A stretch of 64,000 nt of DNA, from positions 930,001-994,000 of the forward strand of contig OZ252105.1 in NCBI GenBank assembly GCA_965248455.1, given 5' to 3'. The position numbers and the translations under genes were made by a program. Each line of letters starts with the position of its first letter. The first letter of the stretch is position 1. Shown here piece after piece: positions 41,491 to 50,258 of this stretch. The DNA is from Bin16 sp965248455 (lineage in GTDB: Bacteria > Chloroflexota > Dehalococcoidia > Lucifugimonadales > Australimonadaceae). The notes beneath the pieces were generated by a model. That model had not been told where the DNA came from. It searched no databases and saw nothing but the letters and a program-made list of their open reading frames with translations.

Positions 41491-41919
41491 CTACTCTCCT
41501 TCCACCCTGACGCCCATGCTGCGCGCCGTACCCTCGATGATCTTCATCGCGGATTCGACATCTGCAGCGTTCAAGTCTTTGCGTTTCGTCTCTGCAATCT
41601 CGCGTAGGAGTGCTCGGGAGATGGCGCCTGCCTCCTCATGACGCGGACGGGTGCTGCCCTTCTCTACGTTGGAGGCTTTGCGTATCAGTTCCGCGGCTGG
41701 CGGCGTCTTCGTGATGAACGAGAACGAAGTGTCCTCGAACACCGTGATCTCAGCCGGGATGATCGTCCCGGCCTGATTGGCAGTCCGGGCGTTGTATTCC
41801 TTCACGAACTGCATGATGTTGATGCCGTGCTGGCCCAGCGCTGGGCCAACCGGAGGCGCCGGAGTTGCGCTCCCTGCCGGCAACTGTAGTCGTAATACTG
41901 CGCGAACTCTTTTAGCCAC
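41491..41919 (-). CDS. rplK: Ribosomal protein L11 (142 aa)
   Basis: GTPase-centre protein. LPAGSATPAPPVGPALGQHG and INIMQFVKEYN at the N-terminus and the KRKDLNAADVESAMKIIEG segment are conserved. It begins at the base after the nusG stop codon. Confidence 0.97.
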   Translation of the reverse strand: MAKRVRAVLRLQLPAGSATPAPPVGPALGQHGINIMQFVKEYNARTANQAGTIIPAEITVFEDTSFSFITKTPPAAELIRKASNVEKGSTRPRHEEAGAISRALLREIAETKRKDLNAADVESAMKIIEGTARSMGVRVEGE

Positions 41920-42489
41920 CTATGCCCTCTCTACCTGCAAGAAATCTAATTCGACCGGTGTCTCGCGTCCGAAGAAGGACACCAGAACCCGGACTTTGCC
42001 TTTGTCTTCGTCCACCGTATCCACGGAACCCATGAATTCCGCGAATGGCCCGCCGGTGATGCGTACCATCTGCCCTGTGGCAAGGCCCACTTTGATGCGC
42101 GGGGTCGGCTCCTGCATCCTGTTCAGGATGTGATCCACCTCGCGCGGCTCCAGGGGCACCGGCTTGGGGCGGCGTTCCCGTTCGTCCTCTGAAGAGATGA
42201 ACCCGGTGACACCGGGCGTATTGCGGACGACGTACCAGCTCTCGTCATCCATTCGCATCTGGATGAGGATATAGCCGGGGAAGATCTTGCGCTGGACGGA
42301 CTTGCGCTTGCCTTCCTTCATCTCTATCTCTTCTTCGGTTGGCACCACCACCTGGTAAATCTTGTCCTTGACGTCCATGGACCCGATTCGCAGTTCCAGG
42401 TTGCGCTTCACACGATCCTCCTGGCCGGAGTACGTGTGAATGATGTACCAATGAACTTCGGTTTCCGTGCTCGTGACTTGCTCTGTCAT
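41920..42489 (-). CDS. nusG: Transcription elongation/antitermination factor NusG (189 aa)
   Basis: Links RNA polymerase to ribosome or Rho. The NGN domain includes WYIIHTYSGQEDRVKRNLE and FPGYILIQMRMDDESWYVVRNTPGV. The C-terminal KOW domain includes GQMVRITGGPFAEFMGSV. Placed between secE and rplK, the standard position. Confidence 0.97.
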   Translation of the reverse strand: MTEQVTSTETEVHWYIIHTYSGQEDRVKRNLELRIGSMDVKDKIYQVVVPTEEEIEMKEGKRKSVQRKIFPGYILIQMRMDDESWYVVRNTPGVTGFISSEDERERRPKPVPLEPREVDHILNRMQEPTPRIKVGLATGQMVRITGGPFAEFMGSVDTVDEDKGKVRVLVSFFGRETPVELDFLQVERA

Positions 42490-42565
42490 TAGGAGTCTCT
42501 GTTTTCCTTAACCGAACCGGCCAGGCACCAACCCGGCTGGGTGATGGGTGACTGACGCATGAAGA

Positions 42566-42808
42566 TTAGAGGAAGAGGCGCTCGACTGCCTCGCTGAACC
42601 CCAGGTCCCACAGACTGAGGAAGATCCCCATGACAGTCGCGACGCCCAACACCAGGAGTGTCAGGCGCGCGGCGTCTTCTCTGGAAGGCCAGGTTACCTT
42701 GGTCAGTTCGCTATAGATCTCACCGATGAACGCGAACCTGCCCCTTCGGCGGGTCTGGCCCTCGTCCATCATCGAGCGTAGCGGATTGCGTCCCCGTGCC
42801 TGCGCCAT
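42566..42808 (-). CDS. secE: Preprotein translocase subunit SecE (80 aa)
   Basis: Essential small subunit of SecYEG. FIGEIYSELTKVTWPSREDA is the conserved cytoplasmic amphipathic helix, followed by one membrane helix (LTLLVLGVATVMGIFLSLWD). Starts two bases after the rpmG stop. Confidence 0.95.
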   Translation of the reverse strand: MAQARGRNPLRSMMDEGQTRRRGRFAFIGEIYSELTKVTWPSREDAARLTLLVLGVATVMGIFLSLWDLGFSEAVERLFL

Positions 42809-42810
42809 TG

Positions 42811-42981
42811 CTATCTCACTTCGCGGTGAATCTGGTGCGTTCGACAGCGCGGGCAGAACTTGTTCAGTTCCAGCCGGGTGGGATCGTTACGCCGGTTCTT
42901 CTCCGTATGATACGTCCGCTCTCTGCACTCCGTACAAGCCAGATTGATGAGCTGGCGGACGTCTCCCTTTTTCTTCGCCAC
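42811..42981 (-). CDS. rpmG: Ribosomal protein L33 (56 aa)
   Basis: Small large-subunit protein. Translation from the GTG ending at 42981 gives MAKKKGDVRQLINLACTECR, then TYHTEKNRRNDPTRLELNKF and CPRCRTHQIHREVR. The two C-x-x-C pairs (CTEC and CPRC) are those of the zinc-binding form of L33. Lies between tuf and secE, its usual place. Confidence 0.95.
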   Translation of the reverse strand: MAKKKGDVRQLINLACTECRERTYHTEKNRRNDPTRLELNKFCPRCRTHQIHREVR

Positions 42982-42990
42982 GTCTTCTCC

Positions 42991-44187
42991 TTAGCCGACG
43001 TTCGTGATAACGCCGGCGCCGACGGTCCTGCCGCCCTCACGTATAGCGAAGCGGAGCCCTGGCTCCATCGCCATGGGGTTGATCAGTTTGATGTGCATCT
43101 GCGTGTTGTCGCCGGGCATGACCATCTCAACCCCGTCGGGGAGAGCGATCTCGCCGGTAACGTCGCTGGTGCGGATGTAGAACTGCGGCTTGTAGCCGCT
43201 GAAGAAAGGCGTGTGCCGCCCGCCTTCGTCCTTGGCCAACACGTAAACCTCCGCGTCGGCCTCGGTTACCGGCTTGATGGAGGCAGGCTTGGCGAGCACC
43301 TGACCGCGTTCGATATCGTCGCGCTCCACGCCGCGAAGCAGCGTACCTACGGCGTCACCGGGTTCGGCCTCATCTAGCAGCTTGTGGAACATCTCGACTC
43401 CAGTGACGGTCGTCTTCCTCGTCTGCTTGATGCCGACGATCTCCACCTCGTCACCGGGGTGGATGACGCCGCGCTCGACACGCCCTGTAACAACCGTGCC
43501 GCGGCCCTTGATCGAGAATACGTCCTCGACCGGCATGAGGAAGGTGCCCTCACGCGGGCGGTCAGGGATCGGAATGTACTCGTCCAGCTGACTAACCAGC
43601 TCCCTGATGCCTGCGTACTCTGGCGCATCTGGATCAGTGCTCGTGGATTCGAGCGCCTGTAGAGCGCTCACTCGAACGATGGGCGTGTCTTCCCCAGGGA
43701 AGTTGTACTTGGTCAGGAGTTCGCGGACCTCCAGCTCTACGAGCTCGAGCAGCTCCTCGTCGTCCATCATGTCGACCTTGTTGAGGGCAACCACCATGCG
43801 GGGAACTTCCACCTGACCCGCGAGCAGGATGTGCTCCCGCGTCTGCGGCATCGGGCCGTCCGGAGCCGAGACGACGAGTACCGCGCCGTCCATCTGCGCC
43901 GCGCCGGTGATCATGTTCTTGATGTAGTCGGCGTGACCGGGGCAGTCCACGTGGGCATAGTGGCGGTTCGGCGATTCGTATTCGACGTGTGCGATATTGA
44001 TCGTCACCCCGCGAGCCTTCTCTTCCGGCGCGCTGTCGATAGAATCGAAAGCGCGGAACTGGCCACCCCCGGCAAGCGCGAGCACTTTGGTGATCGCAGC
44101 CGTCAGGGTCGTCTTACCATGGTCAACGTGACCGATCGTGCCGACGTTGACGTGCGGCTTCGTCCGTTGGAACTTCTGCTTTGCCAT
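42991..44187 (-). CDS. tuf: Elongation factor Tu (398 aa)
   Basis: GTPase that brings aminoacyl-tRNA to the ribosome. GTIGHVDHGKTTLTAAIT (G1), DCPGHADYIKNMITGAAQMD (G3) and NKVDMMDD (G4) are intact. The beta-barrel domains end in GGRTVGAGVITNVG. GGAAGTGGG precedes the ATG. Encoded directly after three tRNA genes and ahead of rpmG, as in many bacteria. Confidence 0.98.
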   Translation of the reverse strand: MAKQKFQRTKPHVNVGTIGHVDHGKTTLTAAITKVLALAGGGQFRAFDSIDSAPEEKARGVTINIAHVEYESPNRHYAHVDCPGHADYIKNMITGAAQMDGAVLVVSAPDGPMPQTREHILLAGQVEVPRMVVALNKVDMMDDEELLELVELEVRELLTKYNFPGEDTPIVRVSALQALESTSTDPDAPEYAGIRELVSQLDEYIPIPDRPREGTFLMPVEDVFSIKGRGTVVTGRVERGVIHPGDEVEIVGIKQTRKTTVTGVEMFHKLLDEAEPGDAVGTLLRGVERDDIERGQVLAKPASIKPVTEADAEVYVLAKDEGGRHTPFFSGYKPQFYIRTSDVTGEIALPDGVEMVMPGDNTQMHIKLINPMAMEPGLRFAIREGGRTVGAGVITNVG

Positions 44188-44259
44188 CTAACCCACTTCC
44201 TCCAATTGTTATCTCTGTCTCGGTACGAAGGCCTGAAAGGATCCCTGCCTGTCATGCGA

Positions 44260-44335
44260 TGGAGCCCACAATCGGACTTGAACCGATGACCTCGTTCTTA
44301 CCAAGAACGTGCTCTACCGTCTGAGCTATGTGGGC
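44260..44335 (-). tRNA. tRNA-Thr (anticodon GGT)
   Basis: The minus strand reads GCCCACATAGCTCAG at the 5' end, an anticodon loop CTTGGTAAG with GGT, and GGTTCAAGTCC in the T arm. The acceptor stem closes GCCCACA/TGTGGGC, and CCA is encoded. All four arms fold. Confidence 0.95.
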
Positions 44336-44369
44336 GTACTCATCTGGTTCTGTATGAATGGTTTGCGGC

Positions 44370-44456
44370 TGGTGGAGGGAGCAGGATTCGAACCTGCGTA
44401 GCCCTGAGGGCGTCAGATTTACAGTCTGATGGATTTAGCCGCTCTCCCATCCCTCC
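44370..44456 (-). tRNA. tRNA-Tyr (anticodon GTA)
   Basis: The minus strand reads GGAGGGATGGGAGAGCGGC, an anticodon arm AGACTGTAAATCT with GTA, a long variable arm (CGCCCTCAGGGC region) as in class II tRNAs, and GGTTCGAATCC. The acceptor stem is GGAGGGA/TCCCTCC, and CCA is encoded. Confidence 0.95.
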
Positions 44457-44509
44457 GTGGAACGCCATCCTGCTTACCTTGTTGCACACAAGACCACCCC
44501 GCCTGGCCC

Positions 44510-44584
44510 TGGAGCCCGAGGAGGGAGTCGAACCCACAACCTGCCGATTACAAATCGGCTGCGCTGCCGTTGCGCCACCCGGGC
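44510..44584 (-). tRNA. tRNA-Thr (anticodon TGT)
   Basis: The minus strand reads GCCCGGGTGGCGCAACGGC, an anticodon arm GCCGATTTGTAATCGGC with TGT, and GGGTTCGACTCC with one mismatch in the T stem. The acceptor stem is GCCCGGG/CTCGGGC with one G-T pair, and CCA is encoded. First gene of the tRNA-tuf transcript. Confidence 0.92.
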
Positions 44585-44639
44585 CAAGACGGCACTCGCC
44601 ATAATCAAAAAGGACGGCCTCTCGGCCTGCCCACAGTCC

Positions 44640-44669
44640 ATTATAGGTAGACGCCTATCGGAGAGTCAA
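44640..44669 (-). promoter_or_regulatory. Promoter of the tRNA-tuf-ribosomal operon
   Basis: On the minus strand TTGACT (44664-44669), an 18-base spacer and a perfect TATAAT (44640-44645). It lies about 55 bases before the first tRNA. Confidence 0.85.
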
Positions 44670-44859
44670 GCAGAAGCACGGCCCATAGCACCCGGCAAAA
44701 CGCAGCCGTATTGCCGAGCGTCGCGGTGTGTCCTTGCTCGGATGGCAACCGCGTTCATAAGATAGCTCCGTGTGTGGCAATCTTCCCGTGCCTGCTATCC
44801 GATGTTGCCAATAACGGCATAAACGGAGCAGACGGGTAACTCAGGACATGCGAACGTGG

Positions 44860-44863
44860 GTAT
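44860..44863. repeat. Target-site duplication of IS30 element, left copy
   Basis: GTAT, repeated at 45892-45895 outside the other end. Confidence 0.65.
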
Positions 44864-45891
44864 GCTGGGTTCACAAACGAAGTGCAACATCAGATTAAGG
44901 TGTTGCCATGGGATACACACAGGTCACCATTGAGGAACGGTGTGAGATTGCCCGCCTACGTGCCGCGAGCGCCTCGATCCGGCAGATTGCTGCAGGCCTG
45001 GATCGCGCGCCAGCGACGGTTGCTCGGGAGCTGAAGCGCAACGCTTCACGCACCATGGGCTACCGGCCGTCGTACGCGCAGGAGCAGTCCCGCGCGCGTC
45101 GCTGGTCCGGTTCCCGGTTGGAGCGAGATGCGGCTCTGCGTGCCTGCGTCCTCGAACGCCTCGGTTGGGGGTGGTCGCCGGAGCAGGTATGCGGGCATTT
45201 GGCGCGGGGGGCGGGCAGAAGGGTCATCTCCTACGAGAGCATCTACCGGTTCATCTACGCGCAGAACGCACGGCACAAAGACCACGACTGGAGGCAGTAT
45301 CTGCCGGAGGCGAAGTGGAAGCGCGGCAGGCGTGTGCGCCAAAGGAGCAGTTCGGTCTCCTTCATCACTGAGCGCCGCCCGCTCGCCGCTCGCCCGTCCG
45401 CCGTTGCAGACCGGCAGACCTTCGGCCACTGGGAGGCTGACCTGATGCAGTTTGGGAGGTCGGGGGCGGTGGTGCTGGTGCTGCACGAACGGCACTCGCG
45501 CCTGATGATGGCCGTCCGGCTGCCTTCGAAGGAAGCAGGACCGGTCGTGAAGGCCATGGCGAGCCTCCTGGGGCCGCTGCCGCCGGAGTTCCGGCAGACG
45601 GTGACGCTCGACAACGGGACGGAGTTCGTGCGGCATCATGAACTGCACGCCTTGGGGATCGAAACATTCTTCTGCGACACGTACTCGCCGTGGCAGAAGG
45701 GGGGCGTGGAGAATGGGATCGGTCGGCTGCGTCGCGTGCTGCCCCGGAAGACGAACCTGGGAGAGATGTCTGACGAGCGGTTTACGGGGCTGCTGCTGGG
45801 GTATAACAATACGCCGCGCAAGTGCCTCGGCTACCAGAGCCCATCCGAAATATTCTGGAGTCAAGTGTTGCACTTCAAATGTGAATCCACC
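44864..45891 (+). mobile_element. IS30-family insertion sequence, complete (1028 bp)
   Basis: The terminal inverted repeats of about 26 bases are GCTGGGTTCACAAACGAAGT and following at the left, and the complement of the right end GGTGGATTCACATTTGAAGT and following. They share GAAGTGCAACA inward. GTAT flanks both ends (44860-44863 and 45892-45895) and is the likely target duplication. It restores the disrupted reading frame exactly when one copy is removed. Confidence 0.85.
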
Positions 45892-45927
45892 GTATCCGCC
45901 CGGGACTCGTCTTCATCGCTCTGCTGA
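44908..45927 (+). CDS. IS30-family transposase (339 aa, host-derived C-terminal tail)
   Basis: N-terminal helix-turn-helix typical of IS30 (YTQVTIEERCEIARLRAASA, IRQIAAGLDRAPATVARELK) and a DDE core: first Asp in GHWEADLMQFG, second in VTLDNGTEFVRH, Glu in KGGVENGIGRLRR, followed by PRKTNLG and YNNTPRKCLGYQSPSEIF. AAGGTG precedes the ATG. The frame runs through the right inverted repeat and stops 12 codons outside the element, so the last residues (VSARDSSSSLC) come from the interrupted host gene. Otherwise intact. Confidence 0.93.
   Translation: MGYTQVTIEERCEIARLRAASASIRQIAAGLDRAPATVARELKRNASRTMGYRPSYAQEQSRARRWSGSRLERDAALRACVLERLGWGWSPEQVCGHLARGAGRRVISYESIYRFIYAQNARHKDHDWRQYLPEAKWKRGRRVRQRSSSVSFITERRPLAARPSAVADRQTFGHWEADLMQFGRSGAVVLVLHERHSRLMMAVRLPSKEAGPVVKAMASLLGPLPPEFRQTVTLDNGTEFVRHHELHALGIETFFCDTYSPWQKGGVENGIGRLRRVLPRKTNLGEMSDERFTGLLLGYNNTPRKCLGYQSPSEIFWSQVLHFKCESTVSARDSSSSLC
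45892..45895. repeat. Target-site duplication of IS30 element, right copy
   Basis: GTAT, identical to 44860-44863. Confidence 0.65.
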
Positions 45928-46081
45928 CGCTGCTGCTGGGGGTCTACGTACTGCTGGTAGACATCCTTGGCGCGCTCGTTACCTACCTCGTGCAGGCGCT
46001 GATTGTGATTGCACTCATCGTGGTCATGCGCCGGATCACGAATGGACGCAACCCGCGCCCCTAGGAACGCTCACGCAGGCA

Positions 46082-47563
<1,482 letters not shown>

Positions 47564-47675
47564 CGCAACCTCGCCTGTCGTCCTGCCAGCGATTGTAACC
47601 GGCCTGCGGCTGCCGAGCGTCACGCTCCTCCGCACATCGGCAACCCGTCTGTAACCTTCTGCGGCGCGCGTCGTT

Positions 47676-47681
47676 TATAAT
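47676..47681 (+). promoter_or_regulatory. -10 element TATAAT immediately before gatB
   Basis: A perfect TATAAT ends seven bases before the gatB ATG, which places the expected transcription start at or next to the start codon. No good -35 is seen. Confidence 0.55.
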
Positions 47682-47688
47682 CAACTCC

Positions 47689-49170
47689 ATGACTGAGTAC
47701 GAACCCGTCATCGGCCTGGAGGTACACGCTCAACTGCACACCAGCAGCAAGATGTACTGCGCCTGCCCCGCCGACTACCAGAACACCGAACCCAACACCC
47801 GCGTCTGCCCCGTATGCCTGGGGCTGCCCGGCGCGCTCCCGGTCATCAACCGGGAAGCCATCAAGTCCATCATCATGATCGGCCTGGCCCTCCAATGTAC
47901 CATCGCCGAACACAGCAAGTTCGACCGCAAGAACTACCCCTACCCGGATCTGATGAAGGGTTACCAGATCTCCCAGTACGACCTGCCGCTCTGCATCGAC
48001 GGTCACATGACCCTCGACATCGACGGAGAGCAGCGCCGCATCGGCATCGAGCGCATCCACATGGAGGAGGACGTTGCGAAGCTCACCCACCTCACGGACG
48101 ACGCCACGGGCGAGGGCTACTCGCTAATCGACGTGAACCGCTCCGGCGTCCCGCTGGTGGAGATGGTCAGCCGCCCGGACATCCGCTCGGCGGAGGAGGC
48201 GCGTCAGTACCTCATGCGCTATCAGGTCATCCTGCGCTACCTCGGCGTATCGACCGCCAACATGGATGAGGGCTCCTTCCGCTGCGACGCGAACGTGAGC
48301 ATCCGCCCCAAGGGCCGCGATGCCTTCGGAACGAAGGTCGAAGTCAAGAACATGAACAGCTTCCGCTCCGTCTATCGCGCCATCGAGCACGAGATCAAGC
48401 GGCAGGCCGAAGTGCTGGAATCCGGGGGACGCGTCGTCCAGGAGACGCGCGGATGGCTGGAGGACAAGGGCGTCACCACCTCGCTGCGCAGCAAGGAGGA
48501 GGCAAACGACTACCGCTATTTCCCGGAGCCCGACCTCCCGCCGCTGAACGTGGAACCGAGCTGGGTGGCTGAGATCGCCGAACTACTGCCCGAACTGCCG
48601 GAGGAGCGCAAGGCGCGGTTCATATCCGCCTACGGCCTACCGGCCTACGACGCCGATCTGCTCACCGGGTCGCCCAGCCTCGCCGACTACTACGAGGCCA
48701 CCGTTGACAGCCTCGCCATGACAGGCGCGAGTGCGGACGGCGGCGCGAAGGCAGCCGCCAACTGGACGCTCACGGAACTCGGACGCCTCGCGAACGAGGC
48801 GCATGTCGAGATTCACGAATCGCCTGTCACGCCGGAGCGCCTCGCGGAACTGCTCGGTCTGCTCCAGAAAGAGACGATCGGCACACCGCAGGCCAAGCGC
48901 GCCATCGAAGAGATGTTCAAGACAGGCAAAGGCGCGCAGGCTGTCGTCGAAGAACTGGGGCTGGCTCAGATTGCCGATTCGAGCCAGTTGGAGGGAGCAG
49001 TCGCTCAGGCGATAGCAGATAATGCATCAGCGGTTGCCGACTATCTCGCAGGCAAGGAGACCGCAGCCAAGTTCCTGGTAGGCCAGGTTATGAAGGCGAC
49101 GCGCGGCAAGGCGAATCCATCGGTCGTTTCCGAGCTCATCGTAAAGCAGCTCGACGCAATGAAGAGTTAG
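47689..49170 (+). CDS. gatB: Aspartyl/glutamyl-tRNA(Asn/Gln) amidotransferase subunit B (493 aa)
   Basis: Subunit that phosphorylates and positions mischarged Glu-tRNA(Gln) or Asp-tRNA(Asn) for amidation. YEPVIGLEVHAQLHTSSKMY, CPVCLGLPGALPVIN, FDRKNYPYPDLMKGYQISQY and FRCDANVSIRP are family signatures. The C-terminal GatB/YqeY domain is at ~345-490. Length is normal. A -10 box lies only seven bases before the ATG and no ribosome-binding site is visible, so the message may be leaderless. secG follows after 12 bases. Confidence 0.97.
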   Translation: MTEYEPVIGLEVHAQLHTSSKMYCACPADYQNTEPNTRVCPVCLGLPGALPVINREAIKSIIMIGLALQCTIAEHSKFDRKNYPYPDLMKGYQISQYDLPLCIDGHMTLDIDGEQRRIGIERIHMEEDVAKLTHLTDDATGEGYSLIDVNRSGVPLVEMVSRPDIRSAEEARQYLMRYQVILRYLGVSTANMDEGSFRCDANVSIRPKGRDAFGTKVEVKNMNSFRSVYRAIEHEIKRQAEVLESGGRVVQETRGWLEDKGVTTSLRSKEEANDYRYFPEPDLPPLNVEPSWVAEIAELLPELPEERKARFISAYGLPAYDADLLTGSPSLADYYEATVDSLAMTGASADGGAKAAANWTLTELGRLANEAHVEIHESPVTPERLAELLGLLQKETIGTPQAKRAIEEMFKTGKGAQAVVEELGLAQIADSSQLEGAVAQAIADNASAVADYLAGKETAAKFLVGQVMKATRGKANPSVVSELIVKQLDAMKS

Positions 49171-49182
49171 CAGGGGGAACGC

Positions 49183-49401
49183 TTGGAAGCCTATATCGGT
49201 TTTGCAGTCATCATCGTAGTGGCCCTGCTCGTAGCGAGCATCCTCATGCAGGTTCGCGGCGCGGGCGGCGGGCTTTTCGGCGGCGGGTCCATCCAGTCAT
49301 TCAGGACGAGGCGTGGACTCGAACGGACGTTGTTCCAGTTCACCATCGCGCTGGGCGTGCTGTTCGTGGCGCTCGCAATCGTCAACCTGACGATTACCTA
49401 G
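49183..49401 (+). CDS. secG: Protein-export membrane protein SecG (72 aa)
   Basis: Accessory SecYEG subunit with two membrane helices (YIGFAVIIVVALLVASILMQ and FQFTIALGVLFVALAIVNLT) around the conserved Gly-rich loop RGAGGGLFGGGSIQSFRTRR. The start is TTG with AGGGGGA upstream. Its stop codon and that of the convergent gene share the palindrome CTAG. Confidence 0.92.
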   Translation: MEAYIGFAVIIVVALLVASILMQVRGAGGGLFGGGSIQSFRTRRGLERTLFQFTIALGVLFVALAIVNLTIT

Positions 49402-50258
49402 CCGCCAAGAGCGGCGAGATAGTCGCCCAGTCTCTGTTCCCCAACCACCGGCGCGACCATATCCACGTCGGCCTCGGCCAAACGGTAGAGCACGGAGTCG
49501 AAGCTGTGCCGTCCGGTGAATCTGCGTAGCCCGGCGCGCATCTGCGCCTGCCACATGAGCGTAAACTGAACGCTCGCGCCGCCTACCGCCTCTGCCGCCA
49601 TCATAGCGATCTCTTCATGCGTCAGCACGTCCGGCCCGCCTGCATCCAACTCCTTGGCATGACCTTCCAGCGCATCCACGAGCGCCCGAGCAATATCCGC
49701 CTCATGGATCGGATTCGTCTGCGCCTGTCCCGTGCCTGGACGCGATATCCTGCCGCGCTTGCGGGCATCCTCAACCATCGGCACGACGCGCGCGAAGGTC
49801 ATCGTGGGCCGCACCACGAGGTAATCGAGCCCCGACGACCGCAGCGCGGTCGCGAAGGATTCGTGCGCTCTGATGTATTCCATCGCTCCGAGGAACTTGC
49901 CGCCGTACGCGGAGATATATCCGAAGCGCCTGACCCCTGCCGCGATCGCCTCCTGCAGGAGGTTGCGATTGCCGATGTCGTCCACGTCGCGGAACGACTC
50001 GCCTTTCGGGGAGAAGCGCAGCTTCGGCTGAAACTTCGCGCCCGCGCTCGACACAACGGCTGCCACGTCCCGGCAAACTCCCTCGAGCGTGCGCGGGTTC
50101 AGCAGGTTACCAACGAATATCTCCTCCGGTTCCGTCGTCAGTCGCGCCGGCTCGCGTACGAGCGCTCGAACGCGCACCCCGCGCGACTGCAACGCGCGCA
50201 CGACCTCCGAGCCTATCGCTCCCGTAGCCCCGGCGACCAGAACGAGCGGGAACGTCAT
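49398..50258 (-). CDS. NAD(P)-binding SDR/NmrA-like protein (286 aa)
   Basis: Atypical short-chain-dehydrogenase fold: TFPLVLVAGATGAIGSEVVR gives the Gly-rich cofactor loop GATGAIG; RVRALVREPAR binds the phosphate; GYISAYGGKF holds a Ser/Tyr pair; VRPTMTFARVVP follows. The group includes NmrA-like regulators and NDUFA9-like oxidoreductases. The ATG ending at 50258 overlaps the stop of the FAD oxidase gene by four bases, so the two genes are translationally coupled. Substrate unknown. Confidence 0.87.
   Translation of the reverse strand: MTFPLVLVAGATGAIGSEVVRALQSRGVRVRALVREPARLTTEPEEIFVGNLLNPRTLEGVCRDVAAVVSSAGAKFQPKLRFSPKGESFRDVDDIGNRNLLQEAIAAGVRRFGYISAYGGKFLGAMEYIRAHESFATALRSSGLDYLVVRPTMTFARVVPMVEDARKRGRISRPGTGQAQTNPIHEADIARALVDALEGHAKELDAGGPDVLTHEEIAMMAAEAVGGASVQFTLMWQAQMRAGLRRFTGRHSFDSVLYRLAEADVDMVAPVVGEQRLGDYLAALGG

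Larger units (their letters stand above)
44856..46064 (+). pseudogene. Small membrane-protein gene split by the IS30 element
   Basis: Removing 44864-45891 and one copy of GTAT restores an uninterrupted 59-codon frame from the GTG at 44856 to the TAG at 46062-46064. AGGA lies nine bases before that start. The product would read MGIRPGLVFIALLTLLLGVY, then VLLVDILGALVTYLVQALIV and IALIVVMRRITNGRNPRP: two membrane segments and a basic tail. Only two complete codons and two further bases remain before the insertion, so the gene is inactivated. No named family recognised. Confidence 0.72.
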
